The notes under the pieces: generated by a model
What the model saw: only the letters and a program-made list of their open reading frames with translations
What the model was told of the DNA's origin: nothing
Databases searched by the model: none
Position numbers and translations under genes: made by a program
Shown here: piece after piece, positions 27,876 to 37,639 of the stretch
How positions within the stretch are numbered: position 1 is the first letter of the stretch
How the letters are laid out: the number at the start of each line of letters is the position of its first letter
Assembly: GCA_944321825.1 (NCBI GenBank)
Contig: CALUMU010000011.1
Span: forward strand, 1-64,000
Length of the DNA stretch: 64,000 nt
Source of the DNA: Candidatus Amulumruptor caecigallinarius
GTDB taxonomy: Bacteria > Bacteroidota > Bacteroidia > Bacteroidales > Muribaculaceae
Direction: 5' to 3'

Positions 27876-28655
27876 TTATCTGTCGTTTAATCTGAACACT
27901 TCTACGGCATTGTGGGTCGTAGCCTCGTCAACCTCCTGCATAGTCAATCCCAAAGATGATGCTATATGTGCGGCTGTATGCACGAGATATGCGCTTTCGT
28001 TGCGCTTGCCTCTGTGCGGTACAGGAGCCAGATACGGAGAATCGGTCTCCAACAGCAGTCGGTCAAGCCCTATCGCGGGAAGCGTGTCACGCAGACGTGC
28101 ATTTTTGAACGTCACCACTCCGTTGATGCCGAAATACGGGCTGCGGACAGTATCGCGTATGCGCCTTACATCCTCATCGGTGCCGGTGAAACTGTGAAAC
28201 ACCACATCTCCGTCAAATGCCGAATGCCTGAGCACGCCAAGTGTGTCATCAAGCCCATCGCGACAATGTATAATCAACGGCAACTGCAACTCGGATGCCC
28301 ACTGAGCCTGACGGAACAACGCTTCGCGTTGCTGGTCGCGATAGGTCTTGTCCCAGTATAAATCGATGCCCACCTCCCCTACCGCCACGTAGTCGTCGCA
28401 ATGGGTGCGCAACTCCATCTCTATCGCCTTAAGGTTCGCCTCCCAATCGCCGTCGATTTCGGTAGGATGCAACCCCATAGCCATAAATGTATTGTCGGGA
28501 AACTGCTCATGCAGCTTGCGCTGCATCGCCACGGTTGATAGGGCCACATTGGGAAATATCATCTGCGGCACCCCGGCATCGATGGCACGGCGCACCGCAT
28601 CCGCCGGAGACGGTGCAAACTCTTGAAGATAAAGATGCGTATGAGTGTCAATCAT
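27876..28655 (-). CDS. tatD: TatD family metal-dependent hydrolase
   Basis: 259 aa TIM-barrel protein of the amidohydrolase superfamily; characterised TatD proteins are 3'-5' exonucleases or DNases acting on damaged DNA. The metal-binding motif THTH (4-7) and the conserved [11 protein letters not shown] (about 92-102), IIHCRD and [12 protein letters not shown] segments are all present. The gene sits 3 nt after the polyprenyl synthase gene and 23 nt before purT, so it is very likely co-transcribed. The pairing with these neighbours gives no functional clue. Confidence 0.92.
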   Translation of the reverse strand: MIDTHTHLYLQEFAPSPADAVRRAIDAGVPQMIFPNVALSTVAMQRKLHEQFPDNTFMAMGLHPTEIDGDWEANLKAIEMELRTHCDDYVAVGEVGIDLYWDKTYRDQQREALFRQAQWASELQLPLIIHCRDGLDDTLGVLRHSAFDGDVVFHSFTGTDEDVRRIRDTVRSPYFGINGVVTFKNARLRDTLPAIGLDRLLLETDSPYLAPVPHRGKRNESAYLVHTAAHIASSLGLTMQEVDEATTHNAVEVFRLNDR

Positions 28656-28658
28656 CTA

Positions 28659-29624
28659 TCAGATGGCGCGGGTCTTAAGCGACTCGGCTATGTCGGTGAA
28701 AAATTTCTTATTCTCATCGCTCATCGGGGTGTCATCAAGAGCCATTACAGCCATCTTGGTGTACTGCTCGACGAGCTTGGTACATTTGCCGGGAAGTTCC
28801 AGACGATCATATATCTCCTTGACCGCCGCGATTTTAGCATCGGGAGCAAGCGATTTGTCGGATATTATCGCCTTGATGTTATCAGCTTCGTCGCTCTCCA
28901 GTACCGATGTCAAAAACCATGTTTTTTTATCGTTGAGTATGTCGCCGCCTATCGGTTTGCCAAATGTAGCCGCATCTCCGTAAGTGTCGAGGTAATCGTC
29001 ACGCAACTGGAAAGCCATACCTATACCCACGGCATAAGCCTTCATGGCCTCAAGCGTAGCATCGTCGCCCCCAGCCATGATTACGCCGAGACCACATGCA
29101 CAGCGTATCAGTGCTGCGGTTTTAAGGAGTATCATATGCAGATATTCCGATGTGGTGACATCAAGCCTATCCTCAAACTGCATGTCGAGTTCCTGGCCGG
29201 CATACACTTCCATAGCCGCCGTATTAAACAGGTCGAGCACTCTCTCAAGCCGCTCTCCGGCTGAGCGCGCTACATACATGTTGGCAAGCGTGAGCATCGC
29301 ATCACCGCTGAGTATTGCAGAGGTCTCATCCCATTTAGCCCACACTGTCGGCTTCCCTCTACGTGTATCCGATTTGTCCATCACATCGTCATGCACGAGG
29401 GTGAAGTTATGAAATATCTCCACTCCGAGAGCCTGGTTGAGAGCCTGAGTCTTGGTGCCTCCGAGAGCCATACATGTGGCGATGGTCATGACAGGACGCA
29501 GATGTTTACCTCCGGCTCCGAGGGCATATGCTGCCTGAGTCTTAAGCCCACCCATCGATGCCGGGTATTTAAGGGCGGCTATCTGATCCGATACGTATTG
29601 GCTGAGTTGCTGAAGTGTCTCCAT
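28659..29624 (-). CDS. Polyprenyl (geranylgeranyl/farnesyl/octaprenyl-type) diphosphate synthase
   Basis: All-trans prenyltransferase that extends allylic diphosphates with IPP. The 321 aa protein has the first Asp-rich motif DDVMD (79-83) in the LVHDDVMDKSDTRRGKPT block, the second motif DDYLD in QLRDDYLDTYGD, and the substrate-binding GGKHLRP (38-44). Chain length cannot be fixed from the motifs by eye, so the product could be farnesyl, geranylgeranyl or a longer quinone side chain. First gene of a three-gene unit with tatD and purT. Confidence 0.9.
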   Translation of the reverse strand: METLQQLSQYVSDQIAALKYPASMGGLKTQAAYALGAGGKHLRPVMTIATCMALGGTKTQALNQALGVEIFHNFTLVHDDVMDKSDTRRGKPTVWAKWDETSAILSGDAMLTLANMYVARSAGERLERVLDLFNTAAMEVYAGQELDMQFEDRLDVTTSEYLHMILLKTAALIRCACGLGVIMAGGDDATLEAMKAYAVGIGMAFQLRDDYLDTYGDAATFGKPIGGDILNDKKTWFLTSVLESDEADNIKAIISDKSLAPDAKIAAVKEIYDRLELPGKCTKLVEQYTKMAVMALDDTPMSDENKKFFTDIAESLKTRAI

Positions 29625-29662
29625 AGTGCTGATTTTATAGTGAAGTCAAGATAACTCCAATG

Positions 29663-29670
29663 CAAAGTTA
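29663..29670 (-). promoter_or_regulatory. -7 element for the polyprenyl synthase operon
   Basis: TAACTTTG on the minus strand 39 nt before the start codon. A CAAA candidate for -33 lies too far away (spacer 25). Confidence 0.45.
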
Positions 29671-29703
29671 GCCTAAAAAACCATATTAACACATCCAAAG
29701 CAT

Positions 29704-29745
29704 ATAAAAACAGAGCATCCCGGCCCAAGATGGGTCGGGATGCTC
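29704..29745 (-). terminator. Terminator of the glycogen genes
   Basis: A 10 bp stem, GAGCATCCCG/CGGGATGCTC (29713-29722 with 29736-29745), followed on the minus strand by a U-rich tail. It separates the glycogen phosphorylase gene from the polyprenyl synthase operon. Confidence 0.8.
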
Positions 29746-29779
29746 ATTAATGAGAACCTAAATCTATATGATGGTCGGA

Positions 29780-32341
29780 TTAAATCCACTTCACATATGC
29801 GAAGTCCTGACGGTGGGGCAGCGCAGCATTCTTAGGATAGATGCGGAAGCCTACACGGAAGAATCCGGGGTCAAGAACCTTGGTATCATACTTGTAGGTG
29901 AGGAGATTACCGTTTTCGGCAACCAGCTTGAAGTCTTCGCGACGCCAGAACTTCTCTTCACCGTTTTCGATACGGTATACAACCTCCTCGACCACTACAT
30001 CCTTGCCGAGACCGTTTGTGTCGATGGTTACTTCGGTTGTAACCTTGTCGCCGGTCTTGGCATTGTTGGCAGCCTGGTCGTCACGCTTGAAGTCGACCAC
30101 ATGCACACCAGGCCAAGCCTGAGCCACGCGCTCCTTCCATGCCACGATTTCGCGAGCGAGCTTGCAGTCATGGGCTGTGAGCTTCTTCATGCGCTTTGCT
30201 TCGGGTTCATAGAAGCGTTCGATATAGTCATCGATCATACGCTTCATGGTGAAGTGGGGAGCGATGTGGGCTATAGAACCCTTGATATACTGAATCCAGT
30301 CGGGAGAGTAGCCAGCAGAGTTCTTGCGGAAGTAGAGGGGAACGATTTCGTTCTCAAGCATGGAATAGATGGTGGCGGCATCGAGACGGTCCTGCTGGGC
30401 CTGATCTGTGTATGTACGCTTGTCGGTGAGAGCCCAGCCGGCCTTTTCGTCGAAGCGGTAGCCTTCATACCACCAGCCGTCAAGTACAGAGAAGTTGAGC
30501 ACACCGTTCATCTCGGCCTTTTCGCCCGATGTACCCGAAGCTTCGAGAGGACGTGTAGGAGTATTCAACCAGATGTCGACACCCGAAACGAGACGCTTGG
30601 CAACAATCATGTTGTAATCCTCAAGGAAGATAATCTTGCCGAGGAACTGGGGCATACGCGAGATTTCGATGATGCGCTTGATGAGACCCTGGCCGGCACC
30701 GTCGGCGGGATGAGCCTTGCCGGAGAATACGAACTGGACGGGGAACTGCTCGTTGTTGACAATCTTGGCAAGACGGTCAAGGTCGGTGAACAGCAGGTGG
30801 GCGCGCTTGTAAGTAGCGAAACGACGTGCAAAACCGATGATGAGAGCGTTGGGGTTGATTTTGTCAACAATCTTCATCACGCTTGAGGGGTCACCCTGAT
30901 TAGCGAGCCACTTGGTCTTGAACTCCTCCTTGACAAACTTGATGAACTTGTTTTTCATCGTGCAGCGGAGATTCCAGATTTCTTCGTCGCTAACATTATA
31001 TACGCCGTCCCAAGCCTTGGGATTGCTCTGGTTTTCAAACATTTCCTGACCCATGTGGCGGGCGTAGAACTCTTTCCACTCCGAAGCGGCCCATGTGGGC
31101 ATGTGGACACCGTTGGTTACATAGCCTACGTGGCTTTCCTGCCATCCGTAGCCTTTCCAGATGCCGGCAAACATCTTCTTAGACACCTCGCCGTGGAGCC
31201 AGCTTACGCCGTTGGCCTCCTGGCAAGTGTTGAGAGCGAACACGCTCATGGAGAAGCGTTCGTTGGTGTTGGGATTCTCACGTCCCATGTTCATCAGGTC
31301 GGCCCAGCTGATGCCGAGCTTGGCGGGGTACTCGCCGAAGTACTTGCCGAAGAGGCTTTCGTCGAAATAGTCGTGGCCTGCGGGCACGGGAGTATGTACA
31401 GTATAGAGCGAAGATGCACGCACGAGTTCGAGAGCGGTGTTGAAGTCGAGGTGCTTCTCCTGAACGAAGTCTACCAGACGCTGCAGGTTGAGCAGAGCTG
31501 CGTGGCCTTCGTTGCAGTGGTAGATGTCATGGTTGATACCGAGCTTCTTGAGCAGCAGCACACCGCCGATACCGAGCAGATACTCCTGCTTGATACGGTT
31601 TTCCCAGTCGCCGCCGTAGAGCTGATGGGTGATAGGACGGTCAAACTCGCTGTTCATGTCGAAGTCTGTATCCATCAGATACAGCTTCATACGGCCTACA
31701 TTGACCTGCCATACATGGCTGTAGATAGTGCGGCCGGGGAAAGGAACTTCAAGAATCATGGGCTTGCCATCGGCTTCCATAACCTGCACGATGGGGAGCT
31801 GGTTGAAGTTCTGGGGCTCGTAGTTGGCTATCTGCTGGCCGTCTACGCTCAGGGTCTGGGTGAAATAGCCGTAACGATAGAGGAAACCGATAGCAGTCAT
31901 GTCTACGCAGCTGTCGGACGCTTCCTTGATATAGTCACCGGCAAGCACACCGAGACCGCCTGAATATATCTTCAGACAGTTGCACAGTCCGTATTCCATC
32001 GAGAAGTAGCTCACCGAAGGGATGTCCTTGCGCATGGGCTTCTTCATATATTCCTTAAACATCGCATAGACACGGGCGATGCGATCCATCATCTCCTTGT
32101 CATCAACGATTTCTTTCAGACGGTCAGAAGTAAGCTGCTGGATGAGCATTACAGGATTTTCGCCAGTAGCCCTCCATATTGCGGGATTAAGGTCGTGGAA
32201 AAGCGATTTGGCCTCGCTGTTCCATACCCACCAGAGATTGTGAGCAAGCTCTTCGAGAGGCTTGAGGTTAGTGGGCAGACTGGCGTTTACAGTCACTTCG
32301 CGCCAGATAGGACCATTAGCGTTGCTTACATCAAGTTTCAT
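29780..32341 (-). CDS. glgP: Glycogen/alpha-glucan phosphorylase (GT35)
   Basis: Cleaves alpha-1,4-glucan with phosphate to yield glucose 1-phosphate. The 853 aa protein has an N-terminal DUF3417-like region (about 10-110, [20 protein letters not shown]) and a GT-B catalytic body. The pyridoxal-phosphate segment [11 protein letters not shown], with its lysine near residue 605, is intact. The compact form is that of the alpha-glucan family phosphorylase rather than the longer E. coli type. It directly follows the GT3 glycogen synthase gene (72 nt), so storage and mobilisation are encoded together. Confidence 0.94.
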   Translation of the reverse strand: MKLDVSNANGPIWREVTVNASLPTNLKPLEELAHNLWWVWNSEAKSLFHDLNPAIWRATGENPVMLIQQLTSDRLKEIVDDKEMMDRIARVYAMFKEYMKKPMRKDIPSVSYFSMEYGLCNCLKIYSGGLGVLAGDYIKEASDSCVDMTAIGFLYRYGYFTQTLSVDGQQIANYEPQNFNQLPIVQVMEADGKPMILEVPFPGRTIYSHVWQVNVGRMKLYLMDTDFDMNSEFDRPITHQLYGGDWENRIKQEYLLGIGGVLLLKKLGINHDIYHCNEGHAALLNLQRLVDFVQEKHLDFNTALELVRASSLYTVHTPVPAGHDYFDESLFGKYFGEYPAKLGISWADLMNMGRENPNTNERFSMSVFALNTCQEANGVSWLHGEVSKKMFAGIWKGYGWQESHVGYVTNGVHMPTWAASEWKEFYARHMGQEMFENQSNPKAWDGVYNVSDEEIWNLRCTMKNKFIKFVKEEFKTKWLANQGDPSSVMKIVDKINPNALIIGFARRFATYKRAHLLFTDLDRLAKIVNNEQFPVQFVFSGKAHPADGAGQGLIKRIIEISRMPQFLGKIIFLEDYNMIVAKRLVSGVDIWLNTPTRPLEASGTSGEKAEMNGVLNFSVLDGWWYEGYRFDEKAGWALTDKRTYTDQAQQDRLDAATIYSMLENEIVPLYFRKNSAGYSPDWIQYIKGSIAHIAPHFTMKRMIDDYIERFYEPEAKRMKKLTAHDCKLAREIVAWKERVAQAWPGVHVVDFKRDDQAANNAKTGDKVTTEVTIDTNGLGKDVVVEEVVYRIENGEEKFWRREDFKLVAENGNLLTYKYDTKVLDPGFFRVGFRIYPKNAALPHRQDFAYVKWI

Positions 32342-32412
32342 AAGCTTCTAAAATATTAATTTAGGGTTTAAAGTTTCGTTAAAATATACTCATTGTCGGA
32401 ATCAGGCCATCA

Positions 32413-34062
32413 TCACCGCTGTGCGGCTGCATCGAGCGCAATCTGGTATGATTCCTCGTAATATTTCATAAAATAGAGCCATAATGCCGCATCGCTCGTA
32501 GCAACGGCAGCCCTGCGTACTGCATCACGCGAAGCGTCGTCCATGGAGGCAAGCTTACGGATATCGCCAGCTATGGCATACACCACCTCCCGGTAATTAT
32601 GGTCATTGCGCTCCACCACATCCACTCCGCTTGAAGCGAAGCCGTTGCCGCGCTCGGCGCATATCCAGCTGCCGAATCCTGAGAGCGATGTCGTCACCGT
32701 AGGTACGCCGAATGCCACGCTTTCCAGAGGAGTGTACCCCCACGGTTCATAATAGCTCGGAAATACCGTAGCGTCGACACCGACGACAGTATCATAATAC
32801 GAGAGGTTGAATATGCCGTCATTGCCGTTGAGGTAACAGGGGACGTATATCAGCGTGATATCGCAGTCCTTGGTATTCGTGATACCGACATTACGCATAT
32901 GGTTGTTGACAGCATCCTCACCCGGATTGTTAAGCCAGTGGGTGATGAACGGGTCGTCAAGTCCGGGCTTGCGCTTACGTCCCATCATCGCAGCAAGGTC
33001 GGCACGAGCTTCGCGTGACCATGCCGGCACCATTATGTATGCCAATATGCGCTTGGCCGGCGACATATCCTTAAGCCGCGACATCGAGTCGATGAACACG
33101 TCCAGACCTTTGTTGCGGTATTCGCAACGCCCTGCCGTAGCGACGATAAAAGTCTCATCGTCGGCAAATTTGATGCCTGTGAGCGACGATGCAGCATTGA
33201 GCATCACTTCACGTGCAGCCTGACGAGCTGCCTTTATCTTACGCGGTCCGGGGACAAATCCCGGTTCAAAACCGTTGGGAGTCACCACATGCGGACGTAT
33301 GTCAAGGAGCTGCTCACACTCGCGGGCGGTTATCTCGCTTACTGTAGTGAAGCAGTCGGCGATGTGGGCGGCAGCTTTTTCAAGGGAGTGCTTCGCCTCC
33401 ATATTCAGCTCGCGTGCCATCTGGTCGCCGTTATATCCGCTGAAATACTCGTAAAGCTGCTTGCCATTGCTGCATATGCTACGGCCTATGCTCGTGGCAT
33501 GGGTGGTAAACACCGTGCCAACCTGCGGGAGCTTCCAACGCACGTACAGAAGCCCCATGCCGGTAGTCCATTCGTCAAAATGGGCTATAATATTTTTACC
33601 AGAAGTCCCATAGAAATTGCAGATGCTCTCGATTACCATGCCGGAAGCCAGCGCAAAAGCGCAGCCTTCGTCATAATCGCCATATGCATGCATGGAGTCG
33701 ACTCCGTAGAGTTCCCACATCTTGCCATAGAACACGTCTTTGTGGGCATATACACCGTCAAATTTGACGAGTACAACGATGGGCTTTCCCGGGATATCCC
33801 ATCGCCCCACCCTGACGCTTATGCCGCAGGGAAGCTCGGCCTTAGCTTTCCATTCCTTGAGCAAAGTGCGCGACTCTACGAAATACGGAGATGGATTTTC
33901 GTCAGACCAAACATCAGGACCAATAAAAACGACTTTATCTTTATAAAGAGTTTGCAAGGTTTTAGCTTTGGTAGAAAGCACTGTATATATGCCTCCTATC
34001 TTGTTACAAACCTCCCAACTCGTCTCGAATAACAAGTCTAATGCAACCTTTTGCAATTCCAT
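32413..34062 (-). CDS. GT3-type (eukaryote-like) glycogen synthase
   Basis: Elongates glycogen from nucleotide-activated glucose. The 549 aa sequence begins with VALDLLFETSWEVCNKIGGIYTVL, the GT3 N-terminus, and carries the GT3 catalytic E-x7-E-type block PSYYEPWGYTPLE at about residues 434-446, with R and K donor-binding residues in AGRCEYRNKGLDVF. It lacks the regulatory phosphorylation tails of animal enzymes. Bacteroidetes use this family instead of bacterial GT5 GlgA; whether it prefers UDP-glucose must be measured. It is the first gene of the synthase-phosphorylase pair. Confidence 0.92.
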   Translation of the reverse strand: MELQKVALDLLFETSWEVCNKIGGIYTVLSTKAKTLQTLYKDKVVFIGPDVWSDENPSPYFVESRTLLKEWKAKAELPCGISVRVGRWDIPGKPIVVLVKFDGVYAHKDVFYGKMWELYGVDSMHAYGDYDEGCAFALASGMVIESICNFYGTSGKNIIAHFDEWTTGMGLLYVRWKLPQVGTVFTTHATSIGRSICSNGKQLYEYFSGYNGDQMARELNMEAKHSLEKAAAHIADCFTTVSEITARECEQLLDIRPHVVTPNGFEPGFVPGPRKIKAARQAAREVMLNAASSLTGIKFADDETFIVATAGRCEYRNKGLDVFIDSMSRLKDMSPAKRILAYIMVPAWSREARADLAAMMGRKRKPGLDDPFITHWLNNPGEDAVNNHMRNVGITNTKDCDITLIYVPCYLNGNDGIFNLSYYDTVVGVDATVFPSYYEPWGYTPLESVAFGVPTVTTSLSGFGSWICAERGNGFASSGVDVVERNDHNYREVVYAIAGDIRKLASMDDASRDAVRRAAVATSDAALWLYFMKYYEESYQIALDAAAQR

Positions 34063-34104
34063 TTAAAAGATTTCCGTTAGAAATTGTCCGTTATATTCAG
34101 TTTG

Positions 34105-34112
34105 CAAAATTA
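34105..34112 (-). promoter_or_regulatory. -7 element for the glycogen genes
   Basis: TAATTTTG on the minus strand, 43 nt before the glycogen synthase start. No TTTG was found at the expected distance. Confidence 0.4.
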
Positions 34113-34235
34113 GCAATTATTTTGAAAACGCTGATGTTTTAGCGCAAAAAATACCATAATGAATTATAATGAACGTTTTTGTTGGATTTTGACAGATATA
34201 CATGTATTCATGTAACATTCAGGGTTATGACTCAA

Positions 34236-36089
34236 TTACCGTTTGTCGGCATTGCCCTCGTAGAAGTTGACGAACGCACGGTTGACAAGGCGCGTACCTC
34301 CGGGAGTGGGATAGTCGCCGCTGAAATACCAGTCGCCGGGGTGTCCGGGGATGGCCTCGTGAAGCCCGTCCATGGACTGATACACCAGACTTACCTCTGC
34401 ATTGGTGCCATCCGGAGTCAGCATTTCGGCTATCTTGTCAGATATTTCCTGCGGAGTAAACGGAGCATACACATTCTTGACGCAGTTGCGTATCTCTTCG
34501 TCAGGTCGAGAGGCCTGGGCAAGGCACTGCTCATAGGTTTGGGTCAGCACATACTCCATACCGCGCTCTTTGAGCAGGGCCACGGCTGCGCGGAAAGCGG
34601 CAAATTCGCCCATGCGTGACATGTCGATGCCGTAGTAATCGGGATAACGTACCTGCGGCGACGACGACACGACTACAATCTTGCGCGGATGCAGACGGTC
34701 GAGCATATTGATAATCGACTGGCGGAGGGTCGTGCCACGGACTATGCTGTCATCAATAACGACAAGGTTGTCGACACCATTGGTGACACATCCATAGCTC
34801 ACGTCGTAGACATGCGCGGCAAGGTCGTTGCGCGACTCACCCTCGGCTATGAACGTGCGCAGCTTTATATCCTTTATAGCGATTTTCTCTATACGCAGTT
34901 TATGCGACATGATGGCACGCAAGGCCTCATGTGTCAGAGCACCAGCTTGCGACGCTCCAAGTATCGCCGCCTCTTTGCGGCGGTCAAGCTCGGCTTCAAG
35001 ACCTTCGGTCATACCGATAAACGCTACTTCTGCCGTATTGGGGATGAACGAAAACACTGTATGGTCAAGGTCGCCGTCCACATGGCGCAGTATTTCGGGG
35101 ACGAGATTGCGTCCAAGCGATTTGCGCTCTTGATAGATGTCTGCATCGCTGCCGCGAGAGAAATATATACGCTCGAACGAGCACCGCGCATTAGCTTTTT
35201 CGCCAAGGATGTCCGTCACCCGCATCTCACCGGCTTTATTGACCGTAAGAGCCGAGCCGGGAGTCAGTTCCTGTACGGCACGACGAGGGATGTTGAACAC
35301 CGTCTGTATCACAGGGCGTTCGGAGGCCACCACTACCACCTCGTCGTCGGCATAATAAAACGCCGGACGTATGCCATGGCTGTCACGCAGCACAAACATG
35401 TCGCCCGAACCCGTAGCACCGCATATGACAAAACCGCCGTCCCAAGCCGGAGCCTCGCTGCGGAGCATATTTTCCATATTGAGTTCGTCTTCGATGCGTA
35501 GCGACAACTGCGGCTCGGCAAGAGTGTCACGGTAAGCGGTATAGAGCCTGTGGTTTTCCCTGTCAAGCGCATAACCGAGCTGTTCGAGCAACACTATGGT
35601 ATCGCTGTAGATGCGCGGATGCTGCCCACGACCTACAATGGATTGGAACAGCTGCTCGACATTGGTCATATTGAAGTTGCCGCACAGCATCAGATTGCGC
35701 GAACGCCAGTTGTTACGTCTCAGAAACGGATGCACGTAACTGATGCCGCTGCGGCCGGTGGTGCTGTAGCGGAGATGACCCATGTAGATATTGCCTATAA
35801 AAGGTGCATCATCCGTGCCGTCAAGCTTATGGTTGATGGTTGAGAAAATCTCCTGTATGGCAGCTGCTCCCAAAGCACGTTCACGGAAAAGGTATTCAGA
35901 CCCCGGCCGGGCATCGAGTTTTACGACACCCACCCCGGCACCTTCCTGCCCACGGTTGTGCTGCTTCTCCATCAGAAGATAGAGCTTGTTGAGCGCATAG
36001 GCCGATGTGCCGTATTTCCGACGGTAGTATTCCACAGGCTTAAGCAGCCTTATCATCGCTATGCCACATTCGTGTTTAAGCTGTTCCAT
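34236..36089 (-). CDS. Amidophosphoribosyltransferase-like (PurF family) protein
   Basis: Class II glutamine amidotransferase joined to a phosphoribosyltransferase domain. The catalytic cysteine is C8 in MEQLKHECGIAMIR, and the PRPP-binding loop VVIDDSIVRGTTLRQS is intact. The start is placed at that methionine, giving 617 aa; the longer in-frame start at 36158 would overlap the gltD terminator. It is about 100 residues longer than E. coli PurF and has extra segments between the two domains. Bacteroidetes often carry such a long form besides a standard PurF, so it may be a second enzyme making phosphoribosylamine or a related product. No purine genes adjoin it. Confidence 0.85.
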   Translation of the reverse strand: MEQLKHECGIAMIRLLKPVEYYRRKYGTSAYALNKLYLLMEKQHNRGQEGAGVGVVKLDARPGSEYLFRERALGAAAIQEIFSTINHKLDGTDDAPFIGNIYMGHLRYSTTGRSGISYVHPFLRRNNWRSRNLMLCGNFNMTNVEQLFQSIVGRGQHPRIYSDTIVLLEQLGYALDRENHRLYTAYRDTLAEPQLSLRIEDELNMENMLRSEAPAWDGGFVICGATGSGDMFVLRDSHGIRPAFYYADDEVVVVASERPVIQTVFNIPRRAVQELTPGSALTVNKAGEMRVTDILGEKANARCSFERIYFSRGSDADIYQERKSLGRNLVPEILRHVDGDLDHTVFSFIPNTAEVAFIGMTEGLEAELDRRKEAAILGASQAGALTHEALRAIMSHKLRIEKIAIKDIKLRTFIAEGESRNDLAAHVYDVSYGCVTNGVDNLVVIDDSIVRGTTLRQSIINMLDRLHPRKIVVVSSSPQVRYPDYYGIDMSRMGEFAAFRAAVALLKERGMEYVLTQTYEQCLAQASRPDEEIRNCVKNVYAPFTPQEISDKIAEMLTPDGTNAEVSLVYQSMDGLHEAIPGHPGDWYFSGDYPTPGGTRLVNRAFVNFYEGNADKR

Positions 36090-36102
36090 CTTTGTCGCGA
36101 TT

Positions 36103-36149
36103 AAAAAGCAGACAGGCCGATATGTCTTTAAGCGACACACCGGCCTGTC
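36103..36149 (-). terminator. Terminator of the gltB-gltD operon
   Basis: A 9 bp stem, GACAGGCCG/CGGCCTGTC (36111-36119 with 36141-36149), followed on the minus strand by TGCTTTTTAA. It lies just after gltD and before the PurF-like start codon, which fixes that start at 36089. Confidence 0.75.
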
Positions 36150-36160
36150 AATCACCATAT

Positions 36161-37594
36161 TTATTGATTGGATTTACTCATCAGGTATTCGTGGATGCCT
36201 TGCGCAGCCTTGCGGCCAGAGGCGATGCACTTCACTACCAACGATGCGCCGGTAGAAGCGTCGCCGGCAGCAAACACCTTGTCGACAGAGCTCTGCTGGC
36301 GGGCATCGGCTTTGACATTGCCTCGCTGGTCCTTTTCGACGCCGAGCTGTTCGAGCAGTCCCTCTGCCACAGGGTTTGTGAAGCCCATAGCGAGCAGCAC
36401 GAGCTGGGCGGGGATAATCTCTTTTTTGCCCGAATGGACGAGATTCATGCGACCGGTCTCAGGGTCTTTATCCCAGCTTACCTCCTCTATTTCCACTTCG
36501 TTGACATGTCCGTCCTTGCCGATGAACTTGCGTGTATCAAGAAGCCAGCGGCGCGTACATCCCTCCTCATGACTGCTGGAAGTCTTCAGCACCATAGGGA
36601 AATAGGGCCACGGAGTAGCAGGGTTCTCCCCTACCGGCGGTTTGGGCATGATTTCAATCTGGGTGACCGACAATGCGCCCTGACGGTTGGCGGTGCCTAC
36701 ACAGTCGCTGCCGGTATCGCCGCCGCCGATGACAAGCACATGCTTGTTACGCGCACTGATGCGGTCAGCTTTGGCGATTTCCTCTCCGGCATTGACGCGG
36801 TTTTGCTGCTGGAGGAGTTCAAGGGCAAAGTGCACGCCCTTGAGATCGCGGCCTTCGACTTTGAGGTCACGGGGTACTTCGCTGCCTATCGCCACACATA
36901 CCGCATCGTAGTCTTTGAGAAGCTGTTCGGCAGTGATGTCCTTACCGGCATAAATGCCTGTTTTGAACTCGATGCCTTCCTCAGCCATGAGAGCCAGACG
37001 GCGGTCGATGACGCTCTTGTTGAGCTTGAAATCGGGGATGCCGAATCGGAGGAGGCCTCCGATGGCCTCGTTTTTCTCAAAGACAGTGACACTGTGTCCG
37101 CGTTGGTTGAGCTGGTTGGCACATGCCAGTCCTGACGGGCCTGAACCTATGACAGCCACCTTGAAGCCTGTGCGCTTCTGGGGGATGCGCGGCTTGATAA
37201 AGCCTTCCTCATAGGCGCGCTCGGTGATGGCGCACTCGTTCTCGCGTATGGTGACAGGCTGGTGTTCCTTGTTGAGTACACAAGCTTTCTCGCAAGTCGC
37301 AGGGCATATGCGCCCGGTAAATTCGGGGAAGTCGTTGGTGGCATTAAGCAGCGCGTATGCACCCTTGATGTCGTTTTTATAGAGACGGTCTTGCCATTCG
37401 GGCTGACGGTTGCCCAGCGGGCAGCTCCAGTGGCAGAAAGGCACTCCGCACTCCATGCATCGCGAAGCCTGCAGACGGCGGTCTTCAGGATTGAGCGTCT
37501 GCTCCACCTCGCCATAATCTTTGATTCGGTCATTGACCGGACGGTAGCCGGCCTCCTTGCGGTTTATCGTTAGAAACGCTTTGGGATTTCCCAT
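36161..37594 (-). CDS. gltD: Glutamate synthase small subunit
   Basis: FAD- and NADPH-dependent beta subunit that supplies electrons to the large subunit GltB. The N-terminal iron-sulfur cysteines (CMECGVPFCHWSC at about 46-58 and CPATCEKAC at about 97-105), the FAD motif VIGSGPSGLACANQL and the NADPH motif VIGGGDTGSDCVG are present. The 477 aa length is normal. It follows gltB by 45 nt and is the last gene of that operon. NAD versus NADP use is not evident by eye. Confidence 0.95.
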   Translation of the reverse strand: MGNPKAFLTINRKEAGYRPVNDRIKDYGEVEQTLNPEDRRLQASRCMECGVPFCHWSCPLGNRQPEWQDRLYKNDIKGAYALLNATNDFPEFTGRICPATCEKACVLNKEHQPVTIRENECAITERAYEEGFIKPRIPQKRTGFKVAVIGSGPSGLACANQLNQRGHSVTVFEKNEAIGGLLRFGIPDFKLNKSVIDRRLALMAEEGIEFKTGIYAGKDITAEQLLKDYDAVCVAIGSEVPRDLKVEGRDLKGVHFALELLQQQNRVNAGEEIAKADRISARNKHVLVIGGGDTGSDCVGTANRQGALSVTQIEIMPKPPVGENPATPWPYFPMVLKTSSSHEEGCTRRWLLDTRKFIGKDGHVNEVEIEEVSWDKDPETGRMNLVHSGKKEIIPAQLVLLAMGFTNPVAEGLLEQLGVEKDQRGNVKADARQQSSVDKVFAAGDASTGASLVVKCIASGRKAAQGIHEYLMSKSNQ

Positions 37595-37639
37595 AGTGGT
37601 ATGAATCTTAGAGTATTAAAATAATAGAGAAAAGGTGGA

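Noticed and set aside
31055-31963. 302-codon and other antisense frames opposite the glycogen phosphorylase gene
   Set aside because: Shadow frames of a well-supported GT35 gene, with low-complexity composition and no signal or domain.
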